Notes: a model not told the origin generated them from the letters alone. Positions 13,001 through 24,841 are shown, counted from the stretch's first letter. The stretch is 64,000 nt of DNA from Xiphias gladius (GCF_016859285.1 NC_053400.1:25914001-25978000), one strand, 5' to 3'. A program made the numbers and translations.

Positions 13001-13731
13001 ATCCTCTCAGGGACTAGTATGGCAGTTCATGGAAACTGGGCCAAGACTGTATTTTTAGCCACAAGAAATTTTCCTTTCCTAAGCAAAAAAGTGTGCATCC
13101 GCTCTATGCAAAACTAAGCCTATTTGAAGATAGAAAAGTCCAGATTTTAATATGTTACTTCATAAGTAACAACAAAGCAGGACAATTGAATTGTCACATT
13201 TTAGCAAATCATTGAGAGCAGCATATCACACAAGCCCTGAATGTGGTTTCCATTGTTGGCGTCTTCATGGTGATGCTGCCTAAACACAATTTAACAATCA
13301 CATTTCTCATATTCTTTTAATCCACAGCCATTTCTACTTTTGGTTCACAATTCAGCATCTGCTCCACAAATGGCTGACAGAGCGGGAAAATTATCCCAGC
13401 AGGATGAGCGAAAACATTTTATATTTAGAACTTCTTTGCTATACACAATCATAAAGTCGCCCTCCTCTTTTTTTTCTTCAGGCATAAATATGAGTTTCTG
13501 CACAATGGTTGGAGTCCTGACTTGAGGATTACAGTGAACCCAGTGCGGCTAGGAGTGGCACTGGACTACGAGGGGGGGACTCTGTCCTTCTTTAATGTGG
13601 ATCTGGAACAACACCTACACACCTTCCACTGTCACTTCCAAAATTATGTGCACCCCTGCTTTGGCCTGGACAACCCAGGAGCTCTTACTGTACACAACAG
13701 CATAGAGGCTCCTGAGTACGCATTCATCTGA
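6865..13731 (+). CDS. fsd2: Fibronectin type III and SPRY domain-containing protein 2
   Basis: Twelve coding exons: start ATG 6876 in 6865-7151, then 7571-7666, 8013-8246, 8462-8484, 8972-9093, 9823-9987, 10089-10223, 10385-10538, 11254-11387, 12034-12166, 12266-12442 and 13482-13731 (TGA at 13729). Together they give 1899 nt, or 632 residues, in phase throughout. Residues 1-92 are acidic. Residues 93-250 are a coiled coil plus COS-type segment ([33 protein letters not shown]). Two FN3 domains lie at about 252-350 ([28 protein letters not shown]) and 351-446 ([23 protein letters not shown]). A SPRY domain occupies about 490-630 ([35 protein letters not shown]). This order is that of FSD2, a TRIM-related muscle protein reported near the sarcoplasmic reticulum. 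The start MDLYE aligns with an internal MDLYD of human FSD2; an ATG at 6828 is probably intronic, because a good acceptor (CCCACAG) precedes 6865. Human FSD2 is longer (749 residues as I recall), the difference being N-terminal. Confidence 0.94.
8247..8294 (+). repeat. (GT)24 microsatellite forming the donor of an fsd2 exon
   Basis: A perfect run of 24 GT units starts at the first base after the exon ending CTGAAG at 8246. The 5' splice site is the first repeat unit, so the intron begins GTGTGTGT instead of the consensus GTAAGT. Confidence 0.95.
8462..8484 (+). CDS. fsd2: 23-nt microexon of fsd2
   Basis: The 23 bases after TTGACAG read GCA GTT ATG CCC ACC ATT GAA AG and are followed by the donor GTAATT. 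They join the preceding AAG codon and the next exon (A ATG GAG GAG) to give [17 protein letters not shown] in frame. Omitting them would shift the frame. A 23-nt exon at this point, after 96- and 234-nt exons, is the layout seen in many TRIM-family genes, so this is a real microexon. Confidence 0.85.
9993..10021 (+). repeat. (AC)n microsatellite beside an fsd2 donor
   Basis: About 14 AC units begin six bases after the exon that ends at 9987, right after the donor GTATA. A second fsd2 exon therefore has a dinucleotide repeat against its donor. Confidence 0.9.
11430..11984 (+). mobile_element. Second copy of the hAT-like element, in an fsd2 intron
   Basis: The sequence beginning at GTGGCGGAAGAAGTATTC shares internal words with the 4461-4980 copy, such as AAGTCCTGCATTCAAA and the AGTAGAAGTACAGAAGTATT type. 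It ends TTGCCACCATTA. The word CTTTTGGC flanks it at 11422-11429 and 11985-11992; the shared word extends to TACTTTTGGC, so the exact ends are uncertain by a base or two. It stops 49 bases before the exon starting at 12034. Confidence 0.75.
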
Positions 13732-15881
13732 CACCAGCAAACACATCTAGTATTACAATGACATAAGCCTGGTAGAAACAGACACAACTTTAAAAAAAAA
13801 AGTTCTGGGTGTCATCCCCCATAAAGAAACCACTTAATTCATTAAAAAAAACAAAAAACAAAAAAAACACCTGCTGAGCATCTTTAGCAGTATAAAATTT
13901 CTTTGACACAAAGACAAAGATGGGTTTTTAGTTGTTTTTATTATAGTATTCCATGGGAACAGGCAAACACCATTTTCCAAGATAAGAAAAAGTTTCACTG
14001 AATTTTACAATATGTACTTATATCATCAGTAACTGCAGCAGACCAAATGTTGAAATTCAAAAAAGGAAACGAGGGGCTTGTTTTTAACAAAAGATGCATT
14101 GAAAAATGAACTAAGTGTTTTAAGAAAGAAAAAATAAAATAATCAATTTATTTGTTACTATACAATTGTATTCACAGCTTAAAAGGACAAAATCCACCCT
14201 GAATTCTTCCACACTGTTAAAAGTGGCTACTAAAGATGTTCTTTGCTTTTCTGGACCTTTTTTGTGTGTGTGTGTTTTTTTTGTGTGTGTACACACACAA
14301 TTTCTCAGCCATTTAAGAGATTGGTAAGTGCACATTGTAGAGTCAAAACCCTTTAAGTAAAAAAGAGGCTTTTATCAAGACAGCAATAACACTGTAGAAA
14401 AGATTTACATTCTCTGAAACCATATCCTCAAAATTCCCAAAGATCTGTTGTATCTTAAGTCATGTGGCTACAAACATATGCACAATGAACTTGGTGGCAG
14501 GCTATATTTACACTTTGCTATGTAGGTGGGTATACATTTAACTATGCTCACCTTTGACTAAAACCAACAAGTTCACATCCATTGTGTGAGGGATTACAGA
14601 GACATTCTGGGAGATGCATGAAAAGAACTGAAACAGACTTACACAAAGCAAAACCAACACCAGGAAAAGAAAAGAAAAAACCCTTCTTCCTTAAGAGTCC
14701 AGGAAAGCACCAAACATCAGAAACTGGTGATTATTTGAACATACCTACCAGTGTTTTTTTTTTTTTTTTAAAGCCTCTTCAGTCTGCTTACTAGTAATCA
14801 TCTGTACTTTACAATACTGATAGGAACAGTAAACGGATCGTCTATCAACGATCAAAGACGCCAATTTGTCATCGCCCGCTCAGCAATCACTGTTAATCAG
14901 CACACCGACTCTGCTCCTTAATTTAAAGCAACCCGTTTGGCAGATGGAAAAGGGAGCGCAATCAATGTGCTGTGCAATCTGAAAAAACCCTGTATCTCCA
15001 TTCTCCATATGCCTGCTGCTGCTTGATTTGAGCTGGTGAGTGTGAGGCACACGTGACTACAGCTCTTTCATCCACTCTGCTATCTTTATGTGCTGGGTTC
15101 ATTTCTGCCAGGCTCGCATTTCCAGCTGAAGCCTGAAATTCACTTGTGAATGTATGTAATGCATAGACTGACTTGATTTGCCACCGACTTTGTTTTAAAA
15201 ACACACATGAAGCAACAGAATAACGAGAGAGGGAGGGAGAAATCTCTGTTCAGAAGAACCAAGCTGTTGCTGCAGATAAACTTAATTTGTGATCACTACG
15301 TAAATTGAACCAAAATAGAGGTAAATGACAGCAGCTGTGCTTTGAGATCAGCTTTACTGACATGTAAAATGAGTGACATGAGAGAGAGAGAGAGACCTTT
15401 CCCTCCCGTCATACGAATGGGCAGCCTGTCAGCGATCGCTGGTAACAACCTGACGATATGAAAACATTTTTTGCCCAACCCTGATTACTGCTGTATAAAG
15501 ACTGTCAACCTGACAAAGCTTAGTCACCTGTATATAAAGTTCTAAAATTGATGTCAGTACAAAAAGTGGCTGCAGACATTTCAAACAATGTGTTTAAATG
15601 CCATACGGAGATGAATGGAAAACCATGTCTGCTGGGATGGAAGCAAAGAACGTCAATCAAAAACAAACATTTTGCTTGGAAACTGGTCAGCAATAACGTA
15701 GTTTGTAGTTAAATAGGGTAAAACATGAGAAAACACTGGTATAGTCCTAAAACAGTGTATGATAACTCAAAGGTGGATTTTTCCTTTTAGGGGGTTTGAG
15801 TTTGAGAACTGCATTGATATACTGAATGTAGACTTTGGGTCTGCGAGTATCCTGGACAGTGGGGATGGGGCAGGGCAGGGG
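13732..15881. other. Convergent 3' ends of fsd2 and khdc4
   Basis: No coding exon lies between the fsd2 stop (13731, plus) and the khdc4 stop (15882, minus). On the plus strand ATTAAA at 13841-13846 followed by A-rich sequence could end fsd2. On the minus strand AATAAA at 13942-13937 could end a khdc4 3' UTR of about 1.9 kb. The two predicted ends would be under 100 bases apart. The rest is AT-rich and unremarkable, with a T run near 14754-14769 and a GA run near 15383-15395. Confidence 0.5.
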
Positions 15882-18800
15882 TTATGAGTTATCTGTCTTA
15901 CTGCTGCGTGTCCTCTCCTCCTCTTCGTCGGAGGAATCTCCTCCGTAGGGCACAAGCCCTGAGGCATCTTCGTCCACTTTAGACTTCTTCTCGCACATAT
16001 CCTCTTGAACACCTGTAAGGGCACAATAAATATGGAGAGAAAAGTAGAAAGGAGGTGGGAGACATGAGAGAGAAATGGGAGGTAAAGAGAGAGGGGGAGA
16101 GACAAAGCGAGAGAACAAAACAAAAAGGAAACCCATTGAGGAGCCCCATGTTAGCGGTGGTTTTTGAGTTCGTTTGATCCACAGCCAGGGGAGGGAAGAT
16201 ATCAAATGAAACGGCAGCACAGCATACATCCATAACAGGCAGGTCCGGGGACACATGTTGAGAGAGAAAACAAGGGAAAGACAAAAAACATATACAAGAA
16301 GACCATGTTAGTGGGTTCTACCAGCAGAGAGATTCACACAGGTCCTCCACTCCTCCCCCATTCCTCCACGGGGGGAGATGCCATTTCATGCAATAGACAA
16401 CTCCACAGAAGAAATGTCTGAGTACTCAGGCTCTCTTATTATTAGGGAATAAAGAAATGCATACCCATTGACGCGGTGCTGCTGGGCAGACTGGCCGGAT
16501 CATCTGTCACTGCGTCTCTCGGCCTTTTGCGGGTAACAGTGGCAGGAGCCACAAAGGGAGGTGGCGGTGGAGGCATCAGAATTCTGAAGAGAGAAAAATG
16601 TCAGTACCTACAGCACACAAGATTCGTGAAGAATAACATACAAAGGAAATGAGATCTATTAACAGACCTTTCTACGGCTTTTTCCTCTCCAACACTGGAG
16701 GCAGGAAGTGCAGACTCCTGGTGAGCAGGACCCTCTGGAGAGCAGCTGGTTGGCTAAAACAGAAAAGTAAAAAACATTTAAGAAAACTTTTTATGTTAAA
16801 GAAAATATTTGGTCCACAGGAAAACAGTTTAAACTTAAAAAAAAACAAACTGAAAAATACGGTTGAAAATTGGAGTATAAAAGTGCTAGCTGCTGTGGAA
16901 AGAAAAAGGTAATTTTACTGTGGCTACACAGCAGCACAATCAGCGGTTCATTTGCACTCTCTATTTTCGTCATAACTTTCTGTTACCAAAAACATATTTT
17001 CAGCTGTGCTCGGTACAAGAAGCCCTTATTTAAACAGAAGTCAACAGTGTCCTCTTGCATGTGTGGAGACAATAAAATACAGGAATGAACTAGTTTGAAC
17101 CTACTGTTGCTACTACTTTAAAAACATTTTTTTTCTTTTTTGAAAATCCAAAAAGCCACGAGCCTGACAAATACTTTACTACAAAGCATGCATCTGCTAT
17201 TTGTCTGATGTAGTCAAATCTGGACAACAAAATTCAGATTTGCAACCAGACGTGTCAATCCGTGTCATATGTAGACAAGTGTAAAGTCAGCAAGGGCTAA
17301 CCTAACAAGCAAAGCAACATTAAAACTATTCTAAAAAGCCCAAATTTGTATGATTAATTAATTAATTTAAAACTTAAAAGAAATGTGTCCTGACAGACAA
17401 AGATACGAATTTGACAGAGCCTGAGTTGCTTTCAGGGTGGACTGTTGATGTTGGGAATTTCCAAATGGTCACCATTATATCTATTTTAAGACTAAGGCAT
17501 GAGTTTAAACTCATGCCTGTGGTCAAAAAACACTGCTCAGCTTTGTTTTAAGTGGTATTCTCAAAGATTTTCATTTAAATAAATGTTAAGTCAATATCGC
17601 CACGAGGTAACACAATGGTGATTGAGCCTATAGCCTACCGATGAAAGTATTAAATTATTTATATATTAGAATTATGAACTGAGTGTCTGTGGCAACAGTC
17701 CCAGAAAGAAAATGCTGTATTAAATTACTGCTAATGCAAACCAAACGTTTCTTACTGCTGCAGCTTCACAATAAAAGCATTCAACTGGCAAAACACAAGT
17801 TGACTTTTATTATGAATAGTCACAGAAAATGCAATGTGGTTGTCAGTGAGCTTAGCACTTACTGCTGTAATTCAAAAATAAATTACTAAACAAGACAACA
17901 TCCATTTCTGGCGTTTTTGGATCAGTTTGAAATGTTGCAGGGAGTAATGGAACAAGAGGGAGCAGCCACAGTGAGCAGTGAGATGAAGAGCTGCAGGCGA
18001 CAGACTGCAAAACTCCCAACTTCTCAGCGAAGTAACCAGCTCCTTCCGCTGTGCCTTGCTGTTTGAAGACTCATGCCGTGTGCAGCATAAAAATCGGATC
18101 ACGGTTACTGAAAAAGGCCAATTATTGCCCCACTTCTTTATTGAAATGAAAATAGTTTCTTTTGCGCCCCCAGAATTCTGTGACCACTAGTATTAAACTG
18201 CATTTGCTGTTACCGCCAGTAACTACGGTTATCACCAAATCAACCAGGGCTGAAATCATCTAGGTTGCCACTTAACAGCCATTTGTATTAGGAATGGTAA
18301 TTTGATTTTTAAAAACAATAACTCACTACTCAGCTAGACTAAAAATAGGCAAGAGAAAGACAGCATTCACGGATGACAAACTGAAACTGACTTTGATACT
18401 TTTCATACAGTAATTTCATGGAATATAAGTATGTGTAGTTCAGTGATGGCTGATGCTTCTCCATTCTCTGTGAATGGTGAAGACCAGACAGTTAAAACTT
18501 TCAGCAGTAACTCAAGCAGGTCAATCGATGAGTAAAAGACATGATCATGTTAAAGGGGCCAGAATTAACTTTCAGTGATATTCGCAGGTGTTAATCTTCA
18601 GCTAACCTGCTCTTCCTTAGCCGCCTCGTGGAAATGTCGTTTGGGACTTCCTGAGTCAGGGGGGGTGCTTAAAGATCCTTCAGGCTCCACTGTCTCACTG
18701 CTGCCAGGATCCTTAAGTAGATCAAGAACAACATACGCACACTGGTTTAAAAAAAAAAAAAAAAAAAAAAATACTCCAAAGCTTCGAGAAGTTTCATGTG

Positions 18801-21800
18801 CCCTAACTTTATAATATGGATTACTACATAAGGAATGAGCTCAAAACCTTTTAACAGTAACTTTTATGACCTTGTGGTATGTGTGCACACAGAACTAAAC
18901 TAGTGCTCAAATCAGCAAGTGTAGCATAAATAATATTTGATAATTACCTGGACGAGATAGGGATGTGGTTTCCTAGGACACACTGGATACTGAACCATTG
19001 CCTGAGAAGATGGAGGGTTTGTCGAAATGTTAGAAAGACTTGGGGGACCATTTGCACTACTCCAATAACCACGGTCTCCTGGGTACGCTGAATAGCCGCC
19101 AGCATACCCATTTGCTGGGTAGTTATACCAGGACCCCTGGCTAGAGTAATTGCTATTAGGTGGAAATCCATGTGCTGCGTATGCTGAAATGAAAGTATAG
19201 AATGTGGAGTTAATAGCATATATCATATGGCTCAATAACAGGGTGTTCTGACAAACTATTTCAACCTATTGTTGAGCCACTACAGACGTCAAAGGAAGAA
19301 TGCAGTCAGCTAGTACCTGATATTTGGTCACTCTGTTGGAATTTGCCTGTTTAATTAAAAAGTGTAAAAGAATACTCACGTTGTGTTGAGCCTGTGGCCG
19401 TGTACATCGACACCATTCGGGCATGTTCAGCTCTCACCTGGAAAATGAGAGAAAACAAAAAACTATGTAGAGAGCTAGATAAAAATACAAAAAGGCTATG
19501 GTGATTTATTTTCAACATTTGCATTGTAGGTAGGTGCAGAGCACTCGAAACCTATCTCTGGAGATCAGGTGGTTCACACTACCACTTTCACTTTTGGAGG
19601 TGGGTATCAGTGAAAACTATATGCTTTAATAGTTTCACCTTCTTATACCTCCCATTAGGCTTTGATTAAATTCAGGCCAACTCCACAACTTTATTTATGG
19701 TGACAATATCATGAACTCACAGTTTCCAGCAGACTCTCAGTGAGTTTCTTCGCTGCCTCCAATCCAGCTGCGTTTGGGTGACTGTAACACAAAAAGTTAA
19801 ATAAGATAAAACAAACTCGGGAAAGGACTAACAGAGTTGTTATTAACAAAGAGGTTTTAGCATTTATACGAAAGTTGGGCTATTAGGCAGGTGTTTCAGT
19901 CACTAATGAACCAAAACTGAAACCATACAATGTTGGTTTTAAATTTGGATTTAAATTTTTTTGACTTCAGTTATTCAGACAAATAACTTCCTTACACCAA
20001 CCATGTAAAGGCATGTTCTGTTATAAAAACATTTTCATTGGGTAAAATCAAACCCTTTTCTTGTGGGTTCCTTTTAAAATAACATGGTCACAGATCCAAA
20101 TGTTAACTGACTTCTATGCCACCAGTTTCTACTGAAAACTGGAGAAACAGAGAAAAACTTCTTTTTCTATGCTCCAAAAACAAAAACTGTATAAGTTCCA
20201 AATCAGTGAAAAGCTAAAGATCAACAATACATTACTGGCCAGTTTGGCTCAGCATTTAAGCCTTTTTTTCCTCTTTTTTTTTTGAGCCTTTAGATGTGAA
20301 GTGCTACCAGCACAACCACACAAGAAAGTTGTATTAGAATCCTAACAGGGAACTTGAAAAGTCTACAAAAGGTGAGCATTTAGAATGAACATACCTGATG
20401 TAAACATAAAGAGGCTCAAAAGACTCTCGTTTTGATGCTTGTTCAATGTAGCCGGAACCTTTTCCCCTGAGGAAGACTCGAGCCCCTGTCTCTGTCTGGA
20501 TGTGACTCAGGTACGAACCTCCTGGACCTTCGACCTTTTCATTCACGTTAAAAGAAGGCAAAGCCTGGTCCAGACCCACAAAAATCTTTGTGTGCACAAA
20601 ACTCTGAGGACAAGAAAAGAATGATTTACTACCATACCCTGCACATATTGGTTGTTTGTTGACATCTAAAATAAGGTTGACTAAAGGTAGAACAGCTTTG
20701 TAAGCAGATGCAGTAATCCAAGGTTTTTCCCTTTAGACCAGCGACGTTCTCTCTGCTACTTAATTTGGGAGGTGGGTATCAGTAAAGGCAACATAGTCTT
20801 CACTTGCCTCACTTTCTTTACCTCCATTTGTAAAATCCTGACTCTTGACACAATGAGAAGCATAGTAAAACTGATATTCAACAAAAAAGACCTAGTCCGT
20901 ATAATTAACTTTATACATAAAATCCTAATTTTACTTTGAATATTGTGTAATTATATTATGCTGAGATGTTACACATCTCGATAAATTAGAAATGCTTTAT
21001 ACATGCTGTTACCTAGTTTCGCTGGGTGTATTCTCTGACTATCTTTAAAAACTAAAAAGGTGTCAACAATGGATTTATTTTTTTCTCGTCAAGTTTGTTC
21101 TGTGGTAATATGTTTAAGTAGACCTTGATGCCCCGTTCCTAATCCTGATGTCTAAAAAAAAAATCTTATCCAGTAAAATGTGATAATAGATTTTGACCAA
21201 AGACAGCAAAGTCCTCTTATATAAATCCTAACTCTAGCAGCAATCATTTACACCACTTAATTATAAAATAAATAAATATCAAAGTATAGCTACAAAAAAA
21301 AAAAAATAAAATACTTTTGCTATTCTCAATGGCCACTATGAAAATAAGTGCAAAACTGCCAGAATACCCTACACAGGTTTCACCACTGTTTTTAGAAGCT
21401 TCAACTTCAACATAGACGTCATGTCTGCCTACCCCTGAATGAGGAGCTGCAGGTCGATGTCCCTGGCCTGGCACTGAGTTGGTGTTGGGCATCCGTGGCA
21501 CAGGAGAGGGAATGACAGGCCGAGGAGGTTGAGGGTATAGTGTGAGCGGAGGCATTACAGGCACCTGTTGTCCTCCTGATGCTGCTGAGGCCCTCATCAC
21601 ATCCTCAGAGATGATCTCCTTTATCCTCATCACAGCCTCTGATTTTAAGAGAAGTCAACATGGACATCAGCTATATTCTATCCCTTGCCATAAAGAACAG
21701 GCTTTGGAATGCTTACGACATTTGTGATTTACATTAAAAGACAACGCCAGACTCTGCATACTGAGCAGATTAAAAGACAAAAGTGCTACTTACTATTGAC

Positions 21801-23788
21801 CTGCTCTTGGGTTTTTCCCTGGACATGCAAATACAAAGGTCTTTGTCTAAAAGAAAGTGAATTAGAAATATCATGGACAACGAGAACTTCCGCACCCCTT
21901 CAAACAGCTGTTCTTTTTTCTCCATTACCACTGTAACACTCAAAAATTCATTTTATATGGTGATTGATTAATTTAATTTTTATTCGATTGACATTGCACT
22001 CCTGGTAAATATGTTGCGATTTTCTCAGCAAGCACTAAACAAATGTGCAATAAGACAGTTCATCACTGTAATTGCAATTATTCTTGTATAGCTTGCAACA
22101 ACTAGTCAAAACAATAAAAAGATCTTGAATTTTTTTTTTTTATTGAAACAAATAATACCATATATCTAGTCTACCATCTAGTGATGAGAAATTTAAATGT
22201 ATGGACTACTACTTTTGCAGGAAGAATATCATGTCTTAATACATACCCTCCTTTTCCTTTTTCAGCTTCCGTCATGTAATGACCTTTTGTTGAGACGACT
22301 GCCCCACTACACTGCCGGATCTGAAAAAGGTAATAGGAAATTTGAAACATATGAGAGGGATTTTTAGAAAATGTTCATTTAAAGCTGTGAAAAGACAAAG
22401 ATTTTTCTCATTTTCCCCATTTTTTTACACTAATGCAGTCCCCCTGCAACACTATCATGGCTACCTTCCACTTACCTCCTCCTGTGTTTTGCCTTTAGTA
22501 AGAAGGTCCCTGCAATTTAGCGGTACATCATTTATGTCGACCTCTGTGACCACCATCTCTTCTGTAGTGGTCGGCACAGGAACACATGTAGGGGTCTGTA
22601 GGACATGTGAAATGACAAGGAAAACCTTAAGTCCTCTAATGACTGCATAAACAAGACATATCATACAGTCATTTGCTACAGCTTTTTAAATCATGTGCAC
22701 CTTTGCAAGTAACGGGGGAGGAGTCAACAGCTTTCCTTTTGCCATTAACATGGCATTTATTTTAGCAGCCATGGCCGCAGCCATTTCAACTCCTCCCTGT
22801 GGCACTGGCTTTTCTCCTGTTTGGGGTGGCTGGGAAACGTTGCTTTTGGAACCAGCAGTGCTGACGACTCCTGATAAAGAGACAGGGTGGGCTGCATTTT
22901 CACTGCTCCTCTGCTGCGTTACATCGACACTCTGTTTAGGTTGGGCAGGTTGATCCCATCTGCTGGATAGGCACCTGAGAATAAAACAACAAAAGCAAAA
23001 AAACGAAACATTAAATGAGCATACATTTTCTACACAATTTTACAAAACAAACAAAGCTACATCTAAGTACAAAATCAAAGGAAAATATTAATCTTGACAA
23101 TGATTTGTTGAATCTTAAGTGATGGCTAAACATATTCGAGATTAAAATGGCAACTTTCTCCCGTTAAAACATTAGGGTCCCATATTCAATACCTGAAACA
23201 ACGCTGGTAACGTTAACGTTTGTAGATAGCGGCTTATTGCAGCCAACCGCTTACTGCGTTAAAATATGTATCTTGTAAATCGTGGTGTTTTTTAAAAAGG
23301 TCTTTCGTTGATAAATTCCTTGTCTTTTTGATGAAGTTAACAATAGCCTTTGTATTTTGTTCCACATAATACAAACGTTTCGTTTGTTCTCAGGTAAGCC
23401 AAGTTAGCTAGCAGTAACCCGCTTCAGTGTCAGTGAGATGGCTAACTCAGCAAGCTGCAATCCTTTTTTTGGACGTTCTTATTGCCAATATATCTATTTA
23501 AGACTTGAGTGAATCTAGTGTTCGATTATTTTTGATAACATACACTCAGACTAGCTTACTCGCATTGACTTTAAAGCGTACAAATCATTCCCCTTAAGCT
23601 AACCTCTCTTAGCAGGCCACGACGATTTATGCTAGTTGGTCGTGAAGCTTAACAGATTCGACCAACAAACACCGCGGCTAGCGTTAGCTTAGCTGAACCG
23701 TCTAACGTTACTCACGTTACCAAATTAATTTAAATCGAACGAACTAAACGGACACTTACGGTGTTTGTCCAGTCATTCCCGAAGACAT
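15882..23788 (-). CDS. khdc4: KH domain-containing protein 4 (BLOM7-type pre-mRNA splicing factor)
   Basis: KHDC4 (BLOM7/KIAA0907) is a nuclear RNA-binding protein that interacts with the Prp19-related complex and affects splicing. Fourteen coding exons: 23760-23788 (ATG at 23788), 22701-22974, 22476-22595, 22247-22320, 21794-21846, 21433-21638, 20395-20603, 19721-19781, 19380-19437, 18948-19183, 18607-18711, 16668-16753, 16465-16583 and 15882-16012 (stop TAA). They total 1761 nt, or 586 residues, against about 614 in human. Diagnostic segments are SRWDQPAQP near the start, [14 protein letters not shown] at about residue 90, a first KH-like region at about 117-200 ([43 protein letters not shown]) and a second at about 255-340 ([20 protein letters not shown], then GPGGSY and [14 protein letters not shown]). 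The Tyr/Gly/Pro-rich tail and the C-terminal [15 protein letters not shown] also match. The exon ending at 21433 uses GTAGGC; a second possible donor lies about 60 bases downstream. The gene hosts two H/ACA RNAs. Confidence 0.94.
19229..19278. other. 50-nt hairpin in a khdc4 intron
   Basis: GGCTCAATAACAGG at 19229-19242 pairs with CCTATTGTTGAGCC at 19265-19278, with twelve Watson-Crick pairs, one wobble and one mismatch around a 22-nt loop. No H/ACA or C/D box is visible beside it. It is too short for an ordinary pre-miRNA. No function is assigned. Confidence 0.5.
19522..19655 (-). ncRNA. scarna4: H/ACA scaRNA, SCARNA4-like, predicted guide for U2 Psi41
   Basis: The RNA lies in a 283-nt khdc4 intron, on the host strand. 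The 5' hairpin has a GGAGGT/ACCTCC lower stem and a GTGAAACTAT/ATAGTTTTCAC upper stem. Its pocket strands are ATAAGAA (left) and GATAC (right). These pair with UUCUUAU and GUAUC of vertebrate U2 snRNA, leaving U41-G42 unpaired, the standard geometry. The hinge A-rich segment begins about 13-14 bases after the pocket, although a strict ANANNA box H is not obvious. The 3' hairpin has a GGTAG/CTACC lower stem and ACCT-ATCTC/GAGAT-AGGT upper stem, followed by ACA three bases from the end (19527-19525). In human, KHDC4 hosts SCARNA4, a U2 guide. The gene symbol rests on this host and target agreement; the ends are estimates. Confidence 0.82.
20696..20829 (-). ncRNA. Second H/ACA scaRNA copy in a neighbouring khdc4 intron
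   Basis: This RNA has the same predicted length as the other copy (134 nt) and the same 5' hairpin frame: GGAGGT/ACCTCC lower stem, AGGCAA/TTGCCT upper stem and the right pocket strand TGATACCCACCTCC, identical to copy one. GATAC can again pair with GUAUC of U2 beside U41. The box H reads AAATTA, exactly 14 bases after the pocket. The 3' hairpin has an AGCAGA/TCTGCT stem and ends with ACA (20701-20699) plus three bases. The left pocket has only AAGAA matching UUCUU, two pairs fewer than copy one. The 3' hairpin differs throughout. It looks like an intragenic duplicate. Confidence 0.72.
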
Positions 23789-23960
23789 AGCACCACTCCA
23801 CTAGATCTGCGGTAAAATTAAAACAGTTTCTAATGTAGTTGACGATGGACGACGGTAGCCATCGGTCTGCTCTATCTGGCGCCGGCAATTTTTTCTGACG
23901 ACTTGTCGCAAAGTCTGACTCAGCGGAAGCTGAGCTATGTTCTTGTTATGTAACACTATA
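23789..23960 (-). promoter_or_regulatory. khdc4 5' UTR and proximal promoter
   Basis: The sequence just upstream of the khdc4 ATG is GC-rich relative to its surroundings and CpG-containing (GGCGCCGGC near 23878). A GCGGAAG ETS-like word lies at about 23920-23926 on the plus strand. Intron 1 next to it (22975-23759) has repeated GCTAGC and AACGTTA words often seen near fish housekeeping promoters. No TATA box is obvious. The start site is not determined. Confidence 0.4.
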
Positions 23961-24841
23961 TTTAATTTAATATTATAATTGTAGATATTTAGGGAAAAGA
24001 TGTCACCTAGTTTGTAAAACAGAAGCTAAACTGACTCAGGATTTTTCAGCCAATTGATTTAAAATGTGGGATTTATTGTAGAAAAATCCAAAGAGTAAAG
24101 GCCCCCATTGTCACGAGTTCAGGACCATGGCTGGATTAAACTGCTTGGGGGGGGGGCCGGGGCAATAAAGACCACCTGGGCCCCCATTAAAATCACAGTC
24201 GGGGCCGGTTTTTAGCCTCTCAGAACTAGTTCGTAAGACAATCAAAAGTGTTTATAGTTATTTCCAATGCAACACTGGAAGGCGCATTGAAAAGACAGGC
24301 CGTCATAGAAGGGATACGTATGTCATTTAAAATGAGAATAACAGTGAAAATGCAGTAGGTTGTATGAAAAGTGCCACAAATAGCTGGGTAACCAATGGAA
24401 AAAAGAGACTTTACAGCTCACCAATCACAGCGAGCTGGCTGTGAATGTTGGATTGTCTCCCCCTTAACCAACATCGGAAAGGTGTACGGTGACGGGGGCA
24501 CAGTACACTTTCACCCAACTAATGTCCGTGCATTTCCCAGTCAGCTCCAGTAGACTTGCAGTTCAAGTTTTTGGTTTGATTTGGTTTGTTGACAACATTC
24601 TAATTAATTTATAAAATATGACCTATCGGATTTTGTCATGGATAGTGCAACCATGGCCTGGACTTGTTTCTATTGTCCATGTTTTTTTCACAGTCCGCTG
24701 ACCTTTATCTGACATTACGATATATTAGAAAATGGGATCTCTGACCATGCGGCCAAAAGTGATAATGCGCTGAGTTTAGAAATAGAAAAAAACATTATTC
24801 CATCAAATTTCATAACCGTGTTTAGTACATTAGACTACCAA

